From Galeopsis tetrahit (lineage: Eukaryota; Streptophyta; Magnoliopsida; Lamiales; Lamiaceae): a stretch of DNA of 64,000 bases. Made by a program: the position numbers and the translations under genes. Positions 45,656-57,785 of this stretch are shown piece after piece. The stretch spans positions 7,628,501 to 7,692,500 of the forward strand of contig OY776123.1 in the NCBI GenBank assembly GCA_963675135.1. Reading direction: 5' to 3'. Numbering within the stretch: the first letter of the stretch is position 1; the number at the start of each line of letters is the position of its first letter. Under the pieces are notes generated by a model. It searched no databases and was not told the origin of the DNA. It saw nothing but the letters and a program-made list of their open reading frames with translations.

Positions 45656-46760
45656 ACAACATGTACAGAAAGCCCAAAACGAATACTAAAAAGAAATAAA
45701 AAATGGAGAAAAAAAGTCCAAACTCAAAGTAATCATTCAAAACCTAATAACTCCGCCGCTTTTATGAACCTACTTCATGAACCTCCTTCCTTTTCAGTTG
45801 TTGTTGATTTCACAAAATTGATAGATGTCCTTATGAAAATGAAGCGGCTCGTCAAAGGTCTTTTCTTGGAAGGAAAGGTCCAGGTTGAAGAACTTTTTTC
45901 TTGTGAAACTATGTGAGCTTAATGAAATCAATTTTCTTGCTACTTTTTCAAGAAATCACTTTCCGGTATGTAAACTCTTCTCCCTCTTTTATTTTACAAG
46001 AAGATATTGTAGGTGACAAATTTTTCTTAAAACTTGTGTGATTTCTTCCCTGAGCTGTGTTTATTGGTGATTATTGATGATGGGTAACTCATATCTATGC
46101 CTATTTTGTGCACAACTTAAATCTCTTCATATACTTATGCAGCAGCAGGGCCAAAATTTTGAAGCCGAGGTCATCAACTTCTTCAAAAAAAAAAAAAAAC
46201 TAAGCAGGAAAAGAACATCTTGGGTCCTCCCACCACACTCGAGTTCCAGAATTTCACACACTTTATGGTAATTAATTCACATGTGATATTGTACTCTTGT
46301 GAATGTGTTTAATTTGAGGGGTTCACTCTAAGATAGAGTTAACATGGGTGATAGTAAAGTGTTTTGTACTTTAAGTTCTTGTGGAAAATTTGACAAACAC
46401 CTTGTTGTGGGGCATGATAGTTGTTGAAGAATTGAGTTTATTAAGAGGAAAATTAATGTCTATTGTTGTTGGAGAGATGGAATGTGAACTTGAACATAAT
46501 GGATGCATATGAACTTAAATTAAGAACTGTTGTGAATGGTGAGTTTAAATTTTGAAAATTTGTGCACATTCTCACGAGTTTCTATCCTTTTGTTTTTTGT
46601 TGTAGAAAATGGCTAACAATGGACCGCGCACAAGAGATGAACGAGGGGCTCGATTGACATTTGTATGGATTGTGTGGCACCTACCCTCTCATTTTGAAAT
46701 TGATCTTAGAGAAAGAGAAAGAGGGGAGTTATTAGGCAAAATTGCCCTAATATTATGAAT
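45656..46760 (+). pseudogene. Duplicated unidentified gene fragment, copy 1
   Basis: Paralogue of 53000-54310. Exon-like pieces: 45800-45890 VVVDFTKLIDVLMKMKRLVK, then GLFLEGKVQVEELFS, then a frameshift relative to copy 2; 46150-46185 QNFEAEVINFFKK; after AG at 46615, TRDERGARLTFVWIVWHLPS, then HFEIDLRERERGELLG, interrupted by an early stop. Fragment spacing and AG/GT borders suggest a spliced gene. I do not recognise it. The KR.VKGLF.EG helix vaguely recalls His-phosphotransfer proteins, but no phospho-His motif is present. Confidence 0.5.
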
Positions 46761-47055
46761 AAATGAATTATTTTTTTATTTGATTGTATAACATAAACTA
46801 CATTAATTCTACATTAATTTTATATTGAATTGTACACATTGTTGAATATTTTTATCTTTTTCGCATAAGGTTTCATTTTAATTAAAAAATTAATTTACGT
46901 CTCATAACTTCTTTAATTGCTCAATTTACGTCTCATTTACATAAATTTGGGGATTTCCAATGAAAATTGGACGTAAATTAAAATTTTAACTATTTTGGGA
47001 CCTTTTTCAAAAAAAGGTAAAAGTTACGGGACGTAAATAATTTTTTTCTCCGAAA

Positions 47056-47370
47056 CATCAAATATTTCTGAGTTTGGATGATTTTCAATTTCTGAAAATT
47101 TCTAAATCGTTCCCTGAGAATTTCTATGTTTAACGAATTTGATCATAGTATCTTTTGAATTTTGGTAAGATTGACTTGAATTTTCTCTCATATTCAATTA
47201 TGGTATTTACGTGTTTTGCTTCTTTTATGAGATTTTGTTAAACAAATCGAGAATTAACTAGGTTTAGATGAGATTAGTAAATTCGACACGTGTCATTAAT
47301 CCAAAGCATGGAATAGTAGACGAAATAGAGAGGTGTAACAGGGAATCCGACCCGCGCTTCCACCGCTTTG
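47056..47370. repeat. Inverted paralogue of 28020-28972, without the MITE
   Basis: Matches the reverse complement of the 28-kb copy ('tttctgagtttggatgattttcaatttctg', 'gacacgtgtcattaatcc'). The sequence runs uninterrupted where the other copy has a 633-bp MITE. No coding recognised. Confidence 0.75.
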
Positions 47371-47758
47371 CATAGGGAACTGGTTCTTTTTTACTTAATT
47401 GTCTCATTTGTTATCTAGGCACTATTATGAATTATCCCCATTTCCTTTCCAAAATACTTTTCCTCCTCCAAACTCTCCAAAATACTTTTCCTCCTCCAAA
47501 CTCAGATTTGATTTTGTGTATATCATGAATTTGCTTTGCTGAGATCGAAACTATGCGAGCCTAATGAAGTTACTTGATCTCGTAGTATATCTCATTGTCG
47601 AGATATGTTCAATTTTTATGATAATTTAATTTATGTTTAAATATATAAAATGACAATTTAATCTTGATTCTTTGAAATTGTAATAAATTTACATTTTAAT
47701 TTTTCTAATATGCTCTTAGATTCTAGCTTGGACTCTATATTGCTAAAAAGCATCAAAA

Positions 47759-48088
47759 GTGAAGTTACCGTTGAGGACTATTGCTGCCAACTCAATGTAC
47801 AGAGTGTGCAAAACAATTTTGTATAATCACAGCGACAAAACAGATGAAGAATTGTTTGAGCAGTTATGGATCATGATTGCTGATATACTAGCAGCGTGTC
47901 TTACAAATTTACCGCATGTAATAGCAATGAAGTGTCGCGCCGATGCCATTGAAGAAAGAGAGGAAAGTGTGCGAAAAGCGGCTCTTCTTCTGGGTGAAAC
48001 AGAGGATATCCTTGCACTTCTCCAGCAACGTGATTGGCCAATATTGGATCCTGATCGAGCAGTTGGGTTGAAGAATGGCGAGCCTTGA
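47759..48088 (+). CDS. Unidentified ORF, possible terminal exon
   Basis: 109 codons in one frame, from GTG to TGA, with normal protein character: LPLRTIAANSMYRVCKTILY, DELFEQLWIMIADILAACL, TNLPHVIAMKCRADAIEERE, then SVRKAALLLGETEDILALLQ and DWPILDP. Predicted mostly helical, with two amphipathic helices. No ATG near the front, and the frame is open upstream for a few codons only, so it may be a last exon whose acceptor lies just before 47759, or a gene remnant. I recall no named family. It has no copy in the 53-54 kb duplication. Confidence 0.45.
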   Translation: MKLPLRTIAANSMYRVCKTILYNHSDKTDEELFEQLWIMIADILAACLTNLPHVIAMKCRADAIEEREESVRKAALLLGETEDILALLQQRDWPILDPDRAVGLKNGEP

Positions 48089-48089
48089 T

Positions 48090-49013
48090 TAAGCAGAAAA
48101 ACGAGAACAATCAAGACTCCGGTCCTAATCCTAAAATGGAAAGTGATGTCTCAGAATCCAGAAAAGAGTGCATAACTATAAAAGTTGATGGATGAAATGT
48201 AATAGTCTATGATACTGTTTTCTTCCATGATCATCCTAGTTATGCATGTATTGCAACATAAAATCATGTATTCTCACCGTATAATGGTTCTTATAACACC
48301 ATGATTCATGGATTATTTTGTGTAGGCGAATGTACTGATTGCTTCAATCACTTGTTATATGCTTGCATGTTAGCCTTTCTATTTATCTAAATTGATAAAT
48401 GTAATGTATCCATCTTTACTTTTATTTTTGTAGACTTGTTAAATTATTCGACATGATATTGTACTTGCAGAGGATGGAGAATGATTTTAGTAAAATTGCA
48501 TCTTTGCTTTCACTTTCGTTTTATATATGTTTTGGATTTTTTAAGTCGTACTTTATTCAAATTCACTAAGCAAACGAGCCTCAAGTGTATATGTTTACAT
48601 CATCATTAGGCCATACTTTACTCAAAATCATGTTTGATTTCTCTTGAGCAATTACTTTATGTATAAAGATTTCCACCTAAAGTTTGTAATTTGCATGTTG
48701 AGTGATCTTTTTTTCTATTTGTTTAGGAACTTGTTTCTGTGATGAAAATGTGATGCTACTGTACTGAAACACAGTTTGATTCACTTTCTTGGATTTACAG
48801 CAAGTTTTCATTGAAAACAATGTTTTTGTTTTCTTTATTCTAATCACCAACGTTTGTCCACTATTTTTAATTTATAATAATGTAAAGTTGTTGTCCACTA
48901 TTTTTTGTCTACAATAATATCTATTCATTCACATGCTTTTGTCCACTCTTTATTTAATAGTTTTATTCATTCACATGTTTTTGTCCACTCTTTATCTAGT
49001 AGTTCTATTTTAT
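48090..49013. other. Intergenic
   Basis: Possible 3' flank of the preceding ORF. 'ttgtccactattttt' and 'ttgtccactctttat' words repeat around 48856-49000. Nothing else recognised. Confidence 0.3.
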
Positions 49014-49427
49014 GGGAGTGTTTTCAAATACTATAAGGGGCTTAAAAGTACTTTTTTTTTTTAAATATAATCACTTTTGGAGTGTTTTCAAACACAACTA
49101 AGTAATTAAGTTAATTTGTTAAAAGTGATTTTGGTGAAGCACCCCTCCACCTACTTCTAATAGCTTCTATGTGTTTCTCATCGTTATAATAATCAATTTT
49201 ACCCTCACAATTTAAATAATATTTTATCTTTACACATTACCTATCCAAATGTAGTTGGGGTGTTTTTTGTAATTTATAAAAAAAGTGGTTTGTTTTGTAA
49301 ATACCACAATATATACATAATTGATTTAAAGTGCTTAATTTTAAAATACTATCAACTTTCAATTTTATTACAAAAATCAATTTTAATCACTTTGAAGCAA
49401 TCACTATTATTTACAAACACACCCCTT
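49014..49427. mobile_element. MITE, about 414 bp
   Basis: GGGAGTGTTTTCAAATACTA at the left and, inward from the right, GGGGTGTGTTTGTAAATAAT. Interior AT-rich ('agtgattttggtgaagcacc'). A left-end fragment of the same family is at 16510-16615. Target duplication not resolved. Confidence 0.55.
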
Positions 49428-49898
49428 AGTGTTAGCTTTAATTGTTACATTGTTTTTAAATATTTTGATGAATATATTTCTTTTTTTAAAAATCAATAAA
49501 ATTACTTTCTTTTTAAAAAAAATATTCAAATTAATATTTTATTTGAATGTTATGCCTATTTATTTATTTTCGTATTGAGTTGTATCTTTGAATATTAAAA
49601 AATATTTTATTAATTATTTATTGTACGACAAATTTAAATGTATGATTTGCCACTATTAACTTACCTTTCAATCCCAAAACAGTAAATTAGATACTTTCTA
49701 GTTTTTTTTGAAGGACATAGCTTTTAAAAAAAAAAAAAAAATTATAGATCAACAAATGAATGAAAATAAAGTACGGAGTATCAAATAAAATTAATTCCTT
49801 TATAAACTAGTGGGAGAAGTGTATCAAAAAAAGATGGAGGTGCAAATAACGCAATATGCACAAATTCCTCTATAGTTTTTCATATTCAAATTTGGTTG

Positions 49899-50842
49899 GG
49901 GTTATTTGCCCCTCCAGGAATGATAGATGCACCCCACCTCCACTTTTATTAATTAAATATTTATGTAAAAAATTTGTTTTATCCTTTTTAGTATTATATA
50001 AATTGATAAATGCACTTTTTCTAAAATTCAAAATAACTCTAATTCTAACCCTAATTGAAGAGGCAGTAGTCGCTACACCTTCGACAACCTTCGCCCCCAG
50101 CAATCACTGTCGTCCCACCTCCGGCAGCAATCACCGTCCCAAATAAATTTAGAAATTCAAAAATAAAACTTAGAAATTTGAAAAAAAATAAACTTTATTT
50201 TCAACAAACTAGAATCGACAATATACACTCCCGTTGACTTTGATTTGTCGACCAAAAACACTTAAGTCAATAAAATTTAATCGTTTTTTTTTTTTGAAAA
50301 GTTGACAATAAAAGCTCGAAAATAAACACTTTCGTCGATAAATTGTTGTCGATGAGAGTGTTTATTTTTTTTAATTAATAAATAAAAGCATATGTACCCG
50401 CGTAAAGGCGGAGGAGGCGGCGACGCCCTTCGTTGTTGTTGCAACATTTTTTTTTAAATAATAAAGGAGGGAGGAGGGACGGCACTGGACGACTTGGGGT
50501 TGGGGCGAAGGGCGGCGACGACACTGGGCAGATGGAGGACGGGTGGCGTTGCCGCCGACTGTTGTTGCAGAACAGAAAAAAGAAAAATGTGAGTGGCAGC
50601 GGGTTGAGGAAGAAGAAGGGTGGAGAAAGAATGAGGTGGGGAAGAATAAAAGGAAAAATTAGAATTTTAGTGTGAAAATTATGATTTTTGTTGGGGGTGC
50701 ATTTATCATAGAATTTTTTAAGAAAAAATGGTACAAAATGTAATTTAGTGAGAGTGCATCTATCTTACATTTATTTTGAAAGGGTACTTGTATCGGGGCG
50801 GGGGAGTGAATCTAACATTCCTTGAGGGGCAAATAACCCACT
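49899..50842. mobile_element. Mutator-like element with GC-rich cargo (probable)
   Basis: Left GGGTTATTTGCCCCTCCAGG, right inward GGGTTATTTGCCCCTCAAGG, and the similarity continues (AATGATAGATGCACC / AATGTTAGATTCAC). Interior GC-rich islands at 50055-50150 and 50400-50650 stand out from the AT-rich surroundings but give no recognisable protein. No 9-bp duplication found, so superfamily is inferred from likeness to the 22831-23831 element. Confidence 0.55.
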
Positions 50843-50929
50843 CCTTTTAAAAAACCAAGATTTGCCCAAACCTATTCATACTACTATATTACTCACTCCT
50901 TATGTATGCAGATAAATATAAGGGAATAT

Positions 50930-52400
50930 ATTTTTTTTAGTCCATTAAGTTACCCCAATTTTAAATTTAGTCAATCAGATTACCACTTTTTGAATTTAGT
51001 CTATTAAATTTTGATTTATTTTGATTTTGGTCCAGTTACCTGTTACAGCGGGTTTTACATGTCATTTTTTAAAACACACCCCATAAAATGATATACACAC
51101 CCCAAATGTTAAACACACCACACTAAAATTTAAAAATTATTTTTTATTACTATACACACCCCCCAACTATATCCTATTTAATAAATTGACAAAAATAATT
51201 AAATTTTAAAAAATAAGAATTCAAATTAATATGAAAAATATAAATAAAACCTATAAAAAACAGTCCAAATCTTCAAAAATTAAACAAAGCTAAAAAAAAA
51301 ATCAATTGATTTAAATAGTTTTGAAAATTTAGTTGATTTTTTACTATTTTTAAATTTTATTTAACCTTATTTTCGACGTTTTTTATACAAGTTAGAACGT
51401 AAATAAAACATTAATAAAGAAATGGAGTTTTAATTTTTTAATATTTCTTTTATATTACATGAACCTACTAACACCCCATGAATTTTATATACACTCCAAA
51501 AGTTAAACATAAAAATTAAAAAATCTAATATAGTTAAATAAATTGTCAAAAATAATTTAATTAAAAAAGTAAGAATTTAAATTAATATAAATAAAACCTA
51601 TAAAGAATACATAAATCTTCAAAATTTTAATAAAGCTAAAAATTTAGTTGATTTTTTAATACTTTTAAAGATTTTTTATATTTAATTTAATAATTTTTTC
51701 AAGTTGATTTTTTTTTTTAATTTATTACAAATCTTCAAAAATAGTAAAAAAAATCAATTAAATCTTCAAAACTAATTAAATTAATTCATGTTTTTAGCTT
51801 TGTTTAATTTTTGAAGATTTTAGTGATTTTTATAGGTTTTATTTATATTTTTTATATTAATTTGAATTTAAAACTCTATTGCTTTATTAAAGTTTTATTT
51901 GCGTTCTAACTTCTATAAAATGCGCCGAAAATAAGGTTAAATAAAATTTAAAAATAGTAGAAAATCAACTAAATCTTCAAAACTAATTAAATTAATTATT
52001 TTAGCTTTGTTTAATTTTTAAAGATTTAGGCGATTTTTTATAGGTTTTATTTATATTTATTTATATTAATTTGAATTCTTACTTTTTTTAATTTAATTGT
52101 TTTTAGCAATTTATTAAATATGTTTATGATTTTTTTTAACTACGTTTGATTTTTGAATTTTTGTGTTTAACGTTTGGAGTGTATAAAATTTATGGTGTGT
52201 TAGTAGGTTCATGTAATATAAAATAAATATTTTAAAGAAAAAAAAAAATTTAAGCCTCTATTGCTTTATTAATGTTTTATTTGCGTTCTAACTTCATTAA
52301 AAAAGTCGAAAATAAGGCTAAATAAAATTTAAAATTAGTAGAAAATCAATTAAATCTTCAAAACTAATTAAATTAATTATTTTAGCTTTGTTTTATTTAT
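50930..52400. repeat. Compound foldback related to 33075-33942
   Basis: Opens 'ttttagtccattaagttacc' and 'ttttggtccagttacctgtt' (51022-51045) like the 33-kb foldback. It then has alternating direct and inverted copies of 'taaaatttaaaaatagtagaaaatcaac', 'cttcaaaactaattaaattaatt' and 'gttctaacttctataaaa' blocks through 52390. No coding. Both loci are followed by 'attcacttgtatatatagattgatcaaatgagaa' (33948 and 52794), so flank and foldback were duplicated together. Confidence 0.65.
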
Positions 52401-52435
52401 ATTTTTTTATATTTATACAAGTCAATAAAGACTTA

Positions 52436-52598
52436 CTCCCTCCATCCCATTATTTATGACACATTTAATATCACTATTTTATTACACAAAAAAAAGTAAC
52501 TTTATTACCATTTATAAAGTTGAAAAGTCTTTACTACCCAACTTTATCTTAAATCTGTGCCCAATTGATTTGGGTCATCAAGTATGGGACGGAGGGAG
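52436..52598. mobile_element. Stowaway-type MITE, 163 bp, TA duplication
   Basis: CTCCCTCCATCCCATTATTT at the left, inward right CTCCCTCCGTCCCATACTTG; TA at 52434-52435 and 52599-52600. Size, ends and TA target are textbook Tc1/mariner MITE. Confidence 0.85.
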
Positions 52599-52819
52599 TA
52601 TCATTCTTCAAGTCATTTACAAAATTCAGACAGTGAAGATATATGTCAAATTAAATTTTTGACAAACCATGATCGAAAATAATGCACTTGTACATATAGA
52701 ATATTTTAGAAAGATTTGATGCATCATAGATTAAAAAATGCACTTATACATATAGAATATTTTATAAAATTTTGATGTATAGTAGATTAAAAAATTCACT
52801 TGTATATATAGATTGATCA

Positions 52820-54310
52820 AATGAGAATTTCATTCATTACATCTTTCATTAAATATAAACACCTTTTTATAAGAATTTATTGACGTACTGCCACATAAGC
52901 GTGACACAAAAATAGTACTCACGGGTGGACTCTATATCATTTCCATGGAAAGTATATCTACTAAAAAAAATCTAAGGGTGTATTCACCAAGATGACACAA
53001 ACTAAACAACATCAGAAAAAGCCCAAAACGAATACTAAAAAGAAATAAAAAATGGAAAAAAAAAAGTCCAAACTAAAAAAAATAATCATTCAAAACCTAA
53101 TGAACTCCGCCGCTTTATGAACCTCGTTCTGTTGTTGATTTCACGAAATTGATGGATATCCTTATAAAAATGAAGCGGCACGTCAAAGGTCTTTTCTTGG
53201 AAGGAAAGGTGCAGAAAGAACTTTTCGTGAGATTATGTGAGCTTAATGAAATCAATTTACTTGCTACTTCTTCAAGAAATCACTCCCAGTATGTAAACTC
53301 TTCTCCCTCTTTTATTTTGCAAGAAGATATTGTAGGTTTTAAGGGTGTGATATATTGGAGGTGACGATTTTTTCTTAAAACTTGTGTAATTTCTTCCATG
53401 AGCTATGAGCTGTGAGCTATGAGCTGAGCTGTGTTTATTGGTGATTATTGATGATGTGTAATTCATATATATGTTTATTTTGTGCACAACTTAAATCTCT
53501 TCCATATACTTATGTAGCGGCAGGGCCAGTACTCCCTTAATAGACATCTCTGATCCTAACGCCAAAACTCACATAGTACTTGGCGTCTGCACATAATGGA
53601 CTTTCTCCAAAATTTTGAAGCCGAGGTCATCAACTTCTTCAAAAAAAACTGAGCAAGAAAAGAAAATCTCGGGTCCTCCCACCCCTGCGGCCACCACACT
53701 CGAGTTCCCAAACTAACCACACTCGAGTGAACATCGGTCCTCCCACCCCTGCGGCCACCACACTCGAGTTTCCAGAATTTCACACACTTTATGGTAATTA
53801 ATTCTTAAACATGTGATATTGTAGTCTTGTGAATGTGTTTAATTTGAGGGATTCACTCTAGAATAGAGTTAACATTGGTGATAGTAAAGTATTTTGTACT
53901 TTAAGTTCTTGTGGAAAATTTGACAAACACCTTGTGACATGATAGTTGTTGAAGAATTTAGTTTATTGAGAGGAAAATTAATGTCTATTGTTGAAGAGAT
54001 GGAATGTGAACTTGAACATAATGATGCATATGAACTTAAATGCTAAGAACTCTTGTGAATGGTGAATTTAAATTTTGAAAATTTGTGCACATTCTCATGA
54101 GTTTCTATCCTTTTGTTTTTTGTTGTAGAAAATGGTTATAGTGTGACCGAGTTCACAAGAGATGAACGAGTGGCTCGATTGACATTTGTATGGGTTGTGT
54201 GGCACTTACCCTCTCATTTTGAAATTGATCTTGGAGAAAGAGGGGAGTTATTAGGACAATTAAAGTGCCCTAATATTATAAATAAATGAATTATTTTTTT
54301 ATTTGATTGT
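52820..54310 (+). pseudogene. Duplicated unidentified gene fragment, copy 2
   Basis: 52820-53110 is one array unit; from 53115 the sequence parallels 45760-46760. Exon-like pieces in better condition than copy 1: 53140-53285 VDFTKLMDILIKMKRHVK, GLFLEGKVQKELFVRLCEL, NEINLLATSSRNHSQ and GT; 53605-53645 LQNFEAEVINFFKKN; after AG at 54129, ENGYSVTEFTRDERVARLTF, VWVVWHLPSHFEIDLGERGE, LLGQLKCPNIINK and TGA at 54290. A 64-base tandem duplication at 53672-53770 is absent from copy 1. No family recognised; an in-frame stop follows the middle piece, so it is probably decayed. Confidence 0.5.
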
Positions 54311-54324
54311 ATAACATAAAAGGC

Positions 54325-55230
54325 TAGTCTTGTGTGAAATATTGCATATATGCATTTCAGTCATTCATATTCACATTCTTTATAAATACACCCACTGACA
54401 ACTCAACCCACATTTTTTATAAACACACCCACTGACAGTTCAATTCACACCCATATTTTTTATAAATACACCTACTAACAGAAATTGTACTTAGTCGTCT
54501 TCTCCGAGCAGTTTTGAACGCTGCAATTTACGACAGCCTTAATTTTTAAATATTTTCTATTTTTTAAAATATTCTTTAATAATTATTATGAAACAAGGTT
54601 ATTTTATATTACTACATCCAATAATATATTTAATATATGTTATAATATGAGTTACTTAATCAATAAAAATTCTACATAAAAGAATCGGTATTACTATATA
54701 AAAAATTATATATTACTACATACTACAGTTTGAATTACTACATTGAATATGCGTTTGTTACTATATGTAACTTTATCAAATAATTTGCATTACAACATGG
54801 TTATTGTGTTTACTACATGCGATAATATATTTTACTACGTATTATAATGTGAGTTACTACATTAACAAAAACACTAGAAAAAAACGTGTTACTAAATAAA
54901 AGAATTTGTATTATTGTATAAAATAGTTTGTGTTATTACTACATAAAATAAGGTGTGTTACTACATATTACAATTTGAATTACTACATTTAATATCCCGC
55001 GTTCGGCAATAAAATAAAAGATAAAAAAATCACAGAAACTGGTAAAAAAACGAGTTAAAAATTTTGGTCAAAATTAGAATACAAGCGGGCCGGTTGATAA
55101 ATAAATTAAGAATTAACCCAAATGAATTAATGGTGGTCCAATAATATATAGTTTCAGTCCATTAACTTAATAAGTCAATATTTTCAGTCCAATTAACTTA
55201 ATTAGTCAATATATTGCATATAAGTTTTTG
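54325..55230. mobile_element. Second 'ttactacat' repeat element
   Basis: Opens GGCTAGTCTTGTGTGAAATA and closes with the inverse of AAAACTTATATGCAATATAT, as at 12580-14600, with 'tactacatattacaatttga' repeats between. 54365-54480 has three tandem copies of 'ttataaatacacccactgac'. Borders approximate; no target duplication seen. Confidence 0.5.
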
Positions 55231-55587
55231 TTTTATTTTTAATGTCACTCTACATTTAAAATACACAATCACTTATATTAGTAATGAACTGTCAAAAGGC
55301 AAAAACTAAAGGATCTCGTAAAACAAAATTTAATATTTCAAAAGTTAATTTACAAGTTGAAATGAGTGTCATTGTCGTGTATGTTGATTGGTTTAATTAA
55401 AAAACTATTTATAAAAATATCATCATTTTTTTAATATTGAAAAAACTAGGTATGTTATAAACATCTTAACTTTGATTCCAATCCAATATGTGTGGGCCAT
55501 AGATAGTTGACGACAACAGTGATTGTGCGGGGCGGAGGCAGTCCACGATATGCCCTACAAACAGTCCACGACATACCCTACAAACTT

Positions 55588-56030
55588 TCTTATTTTAGCG
55601 GCAGACATATACTGCCTTGCCTCGTAAAACTATGTCTTTTCATACATCGATGGTAAATTGTAAAAAAACAATTGTTCCTAAATTTTATAAAACAACAAAA
55701 TGACTAGCGAGTAAAATATAGTGGATTTGAAATTAAATTCCATATAAATATGAATTTGTTTAGAATAAAAAAAATCTTTCATAATATATTCAAAATACAA
55801 TTTTTTCATGAATTAAAATCAATTATAAAAAAATATATAAAAAGGGAAGAAAATCATAAAATATGCTTATGACAATTCAAATTTATTGGCAAGAGTTAAT
55901 TATATAAACATAAAAATAAAACAATTTATCTTATTTATTAGACCGCCTCATTTAAATTTAAGTCGATGCCTAGATACATGTACAATATTAGCATATCAAT
56001 TAATCAATATCACTTATCTGTACGTGTTCA
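55588..56030. repeat. Tandem duplication upstream of RING gene, copy A
   Basis: 'cttattttagcggcagacatatactgccttgcctcgtaaaactatg' at 55588 recurs at 56312, and 55660-56030 ('ttgttcctaaattttataaaacaac' to 'catatcaattaatcaatatcac') recurs at 57202-57570. Copy A is uninterrupted. Confidence 0.85.
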
Positions 56031-56084
56031 ACATATTATAACTTTAATACGTCGTCCTTGTTATTACAATGAGTTAGTTACTCT

Positions 56085-56302
56085 CTTTGTTCCACTACAA
56101 GTTTCTCACTTTTCTTTTTATACATGTTCGTAATAAATTTTTCATTTCATTTTTTCCCCTTTTTTTAGCATATTATTTTTTCTTTTCCAATCACATGAGT
56201 TATACTTTATTTATTATTTTATCATAATTCATCTCATACTCATTTATTATTTTCTCTCTCACCGTCACAATAAAAGGGAAAACTTATAATGAAAGGAGTA
56301 TT
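56085..56302. mobile_element. Stowaway-like MITE, about 220 bp
   Basis: Left CTCTTTGTTCCACTACAAGT, right inward CTCCTTTCATTATAAGTTTT, the degenerate ends of Tc1/mariner MITEs. TA flanks are likely but borders are approximate. Confidence 0.5.
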
Positions 56303-56311
56303 ATTTTTAAT

Positions 56312-57570
56312 ATCTTATTTTAGCGGCAGACATATACTGCCTTGCCTCGTAAAACTATGCCTTTACATACATCTTTGTTGTCATGAGATACTACCGATTT
56401 ACTCCTCACCGTTTCAAAATGATGGACCCTTTTACATTTTATATTGACTAGTAATTTTTTTTTTTTTTCAATCCATGATTTCTTCACATATATAAAGTAA
56501 AGAAATAAGTTGACTTTTGTATATATGTGGAGAAAAAGTTATGACATTTATGTAAAATTGAGGATATTGTGAAGAATAACAATAAATACAATAAATGATA
56601 ATATTAGTTAGAATAGTTTGGTTTCCATTTTAAGGGTGAAAAAAAAATAGAAGTTATAACTAAAACAACTATAATACTATCATTTGCTGTATTTATTGTT
56701 ATTCTTCACAGATATTGTGAATTCGTGAGAGTGAAGTTTATAAAAAGTTTTTAATTTTATGAGTGTAAAAATTATTATGAAACGTCAAATGTGAAAGTAA
56801 TTACGAAAGAAAAGGAGTATCATTTATTAGGTTTAAATTCAGAATTTTATCTATAAATTTTCTCATATACCTTTATTTATGAAACATTAAAATAATAATC
56901 AATTATTAAATAAGAATATTTTAAATATTTTACACACTTTCAAAAAAATATATATATTTTAGAACAAAAAATAAATATAGAAGACCGTTTTTCAGTTATC
57001 ACTATACCTTGTTTGTTTGATGGGTTGAGAGTTGGGTTTAATGTGTAAACACACATTCTCCCATGTTTGATAGCATTTAACTTTTATATTCGTATGTATA
57101 AAGTGAAAAAATATGAGACGAGTTCATAAACTTAAGGTTTACACATCCCAACCCAACCCACCAAGCAAACAAGGTCTTATTGTTCTACCATATTAAGAGG
57201 GTAAATTGTAAAAAAAAAATTGTTCCTAAATTTTGTTAAACAACAAAACGACTAGCATTGAAATGAGTAAAATATAGTGGATTTGAAATTAAAATCCATA
57301 TAAATATGAATTTGTTTAGAATAAAAAAATATTTCATAATATATTCAAATTACAATTTTGTCATGAATTAAAATCAATCATAAAAATATATAAAAAGGGA
57401 AGAAAATCATAAGATATGCTTAGGACTATTCAAATTTATTGGCAATAATTAATTATATAAACATTAAAAAAAACAATTTATCTTATTTATTAGACCGACT
57501 CATTCAAATTTAAGTTGATGCTAGATACATGCATGTACAATATTACCATACCAATTAATCAATATCACTT
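56312..57570. repeat. Tandem duplication, copy B, with an insertion of about 0.8 kb
   Basis: 56312-56368 and 57187-57570 together equal copy A. Between them lie two elements absent from copy A: a Stowaway-like MITE (about 56403-56820, TACTCCT ends) whose middle is a 33-bp foldback (56568-56600 with 56678-56710, 31 of 33 matching), and a MITE at 57007-57174 with ends CCTTGTTTGTTTGATGGGTT / CCTTGTTTGCTTGGTGGGTT. Copy B is the immediate upstream sequence of the RING-H2 gene. Confidence 0.75.
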
Positions 57571-57785
57571 AACGTGTTCAACCATAAAAAATAAAATAAA
57601 AAATTTGCACTTATATATATTTTAAGTTCACCTTAGTAGTATAGTATATTAAAATTCAATTACATACACAAAAATTTCATCTTATATAACTACTACTACG
57701 ACTACTACTTTGGAAAAAAACTTGTTTCCTTAAATATATTTTCTTCCATAAAATTGACCACATCCACTCCAGTTTCGAACGAAGA

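Noticed and set aside
45800..45900. Histidine phosphotransfer (AHP) protein fragment
   Set aside because: The opening helix is faintly alike, but the His-containing motif and downstream helices are not there.
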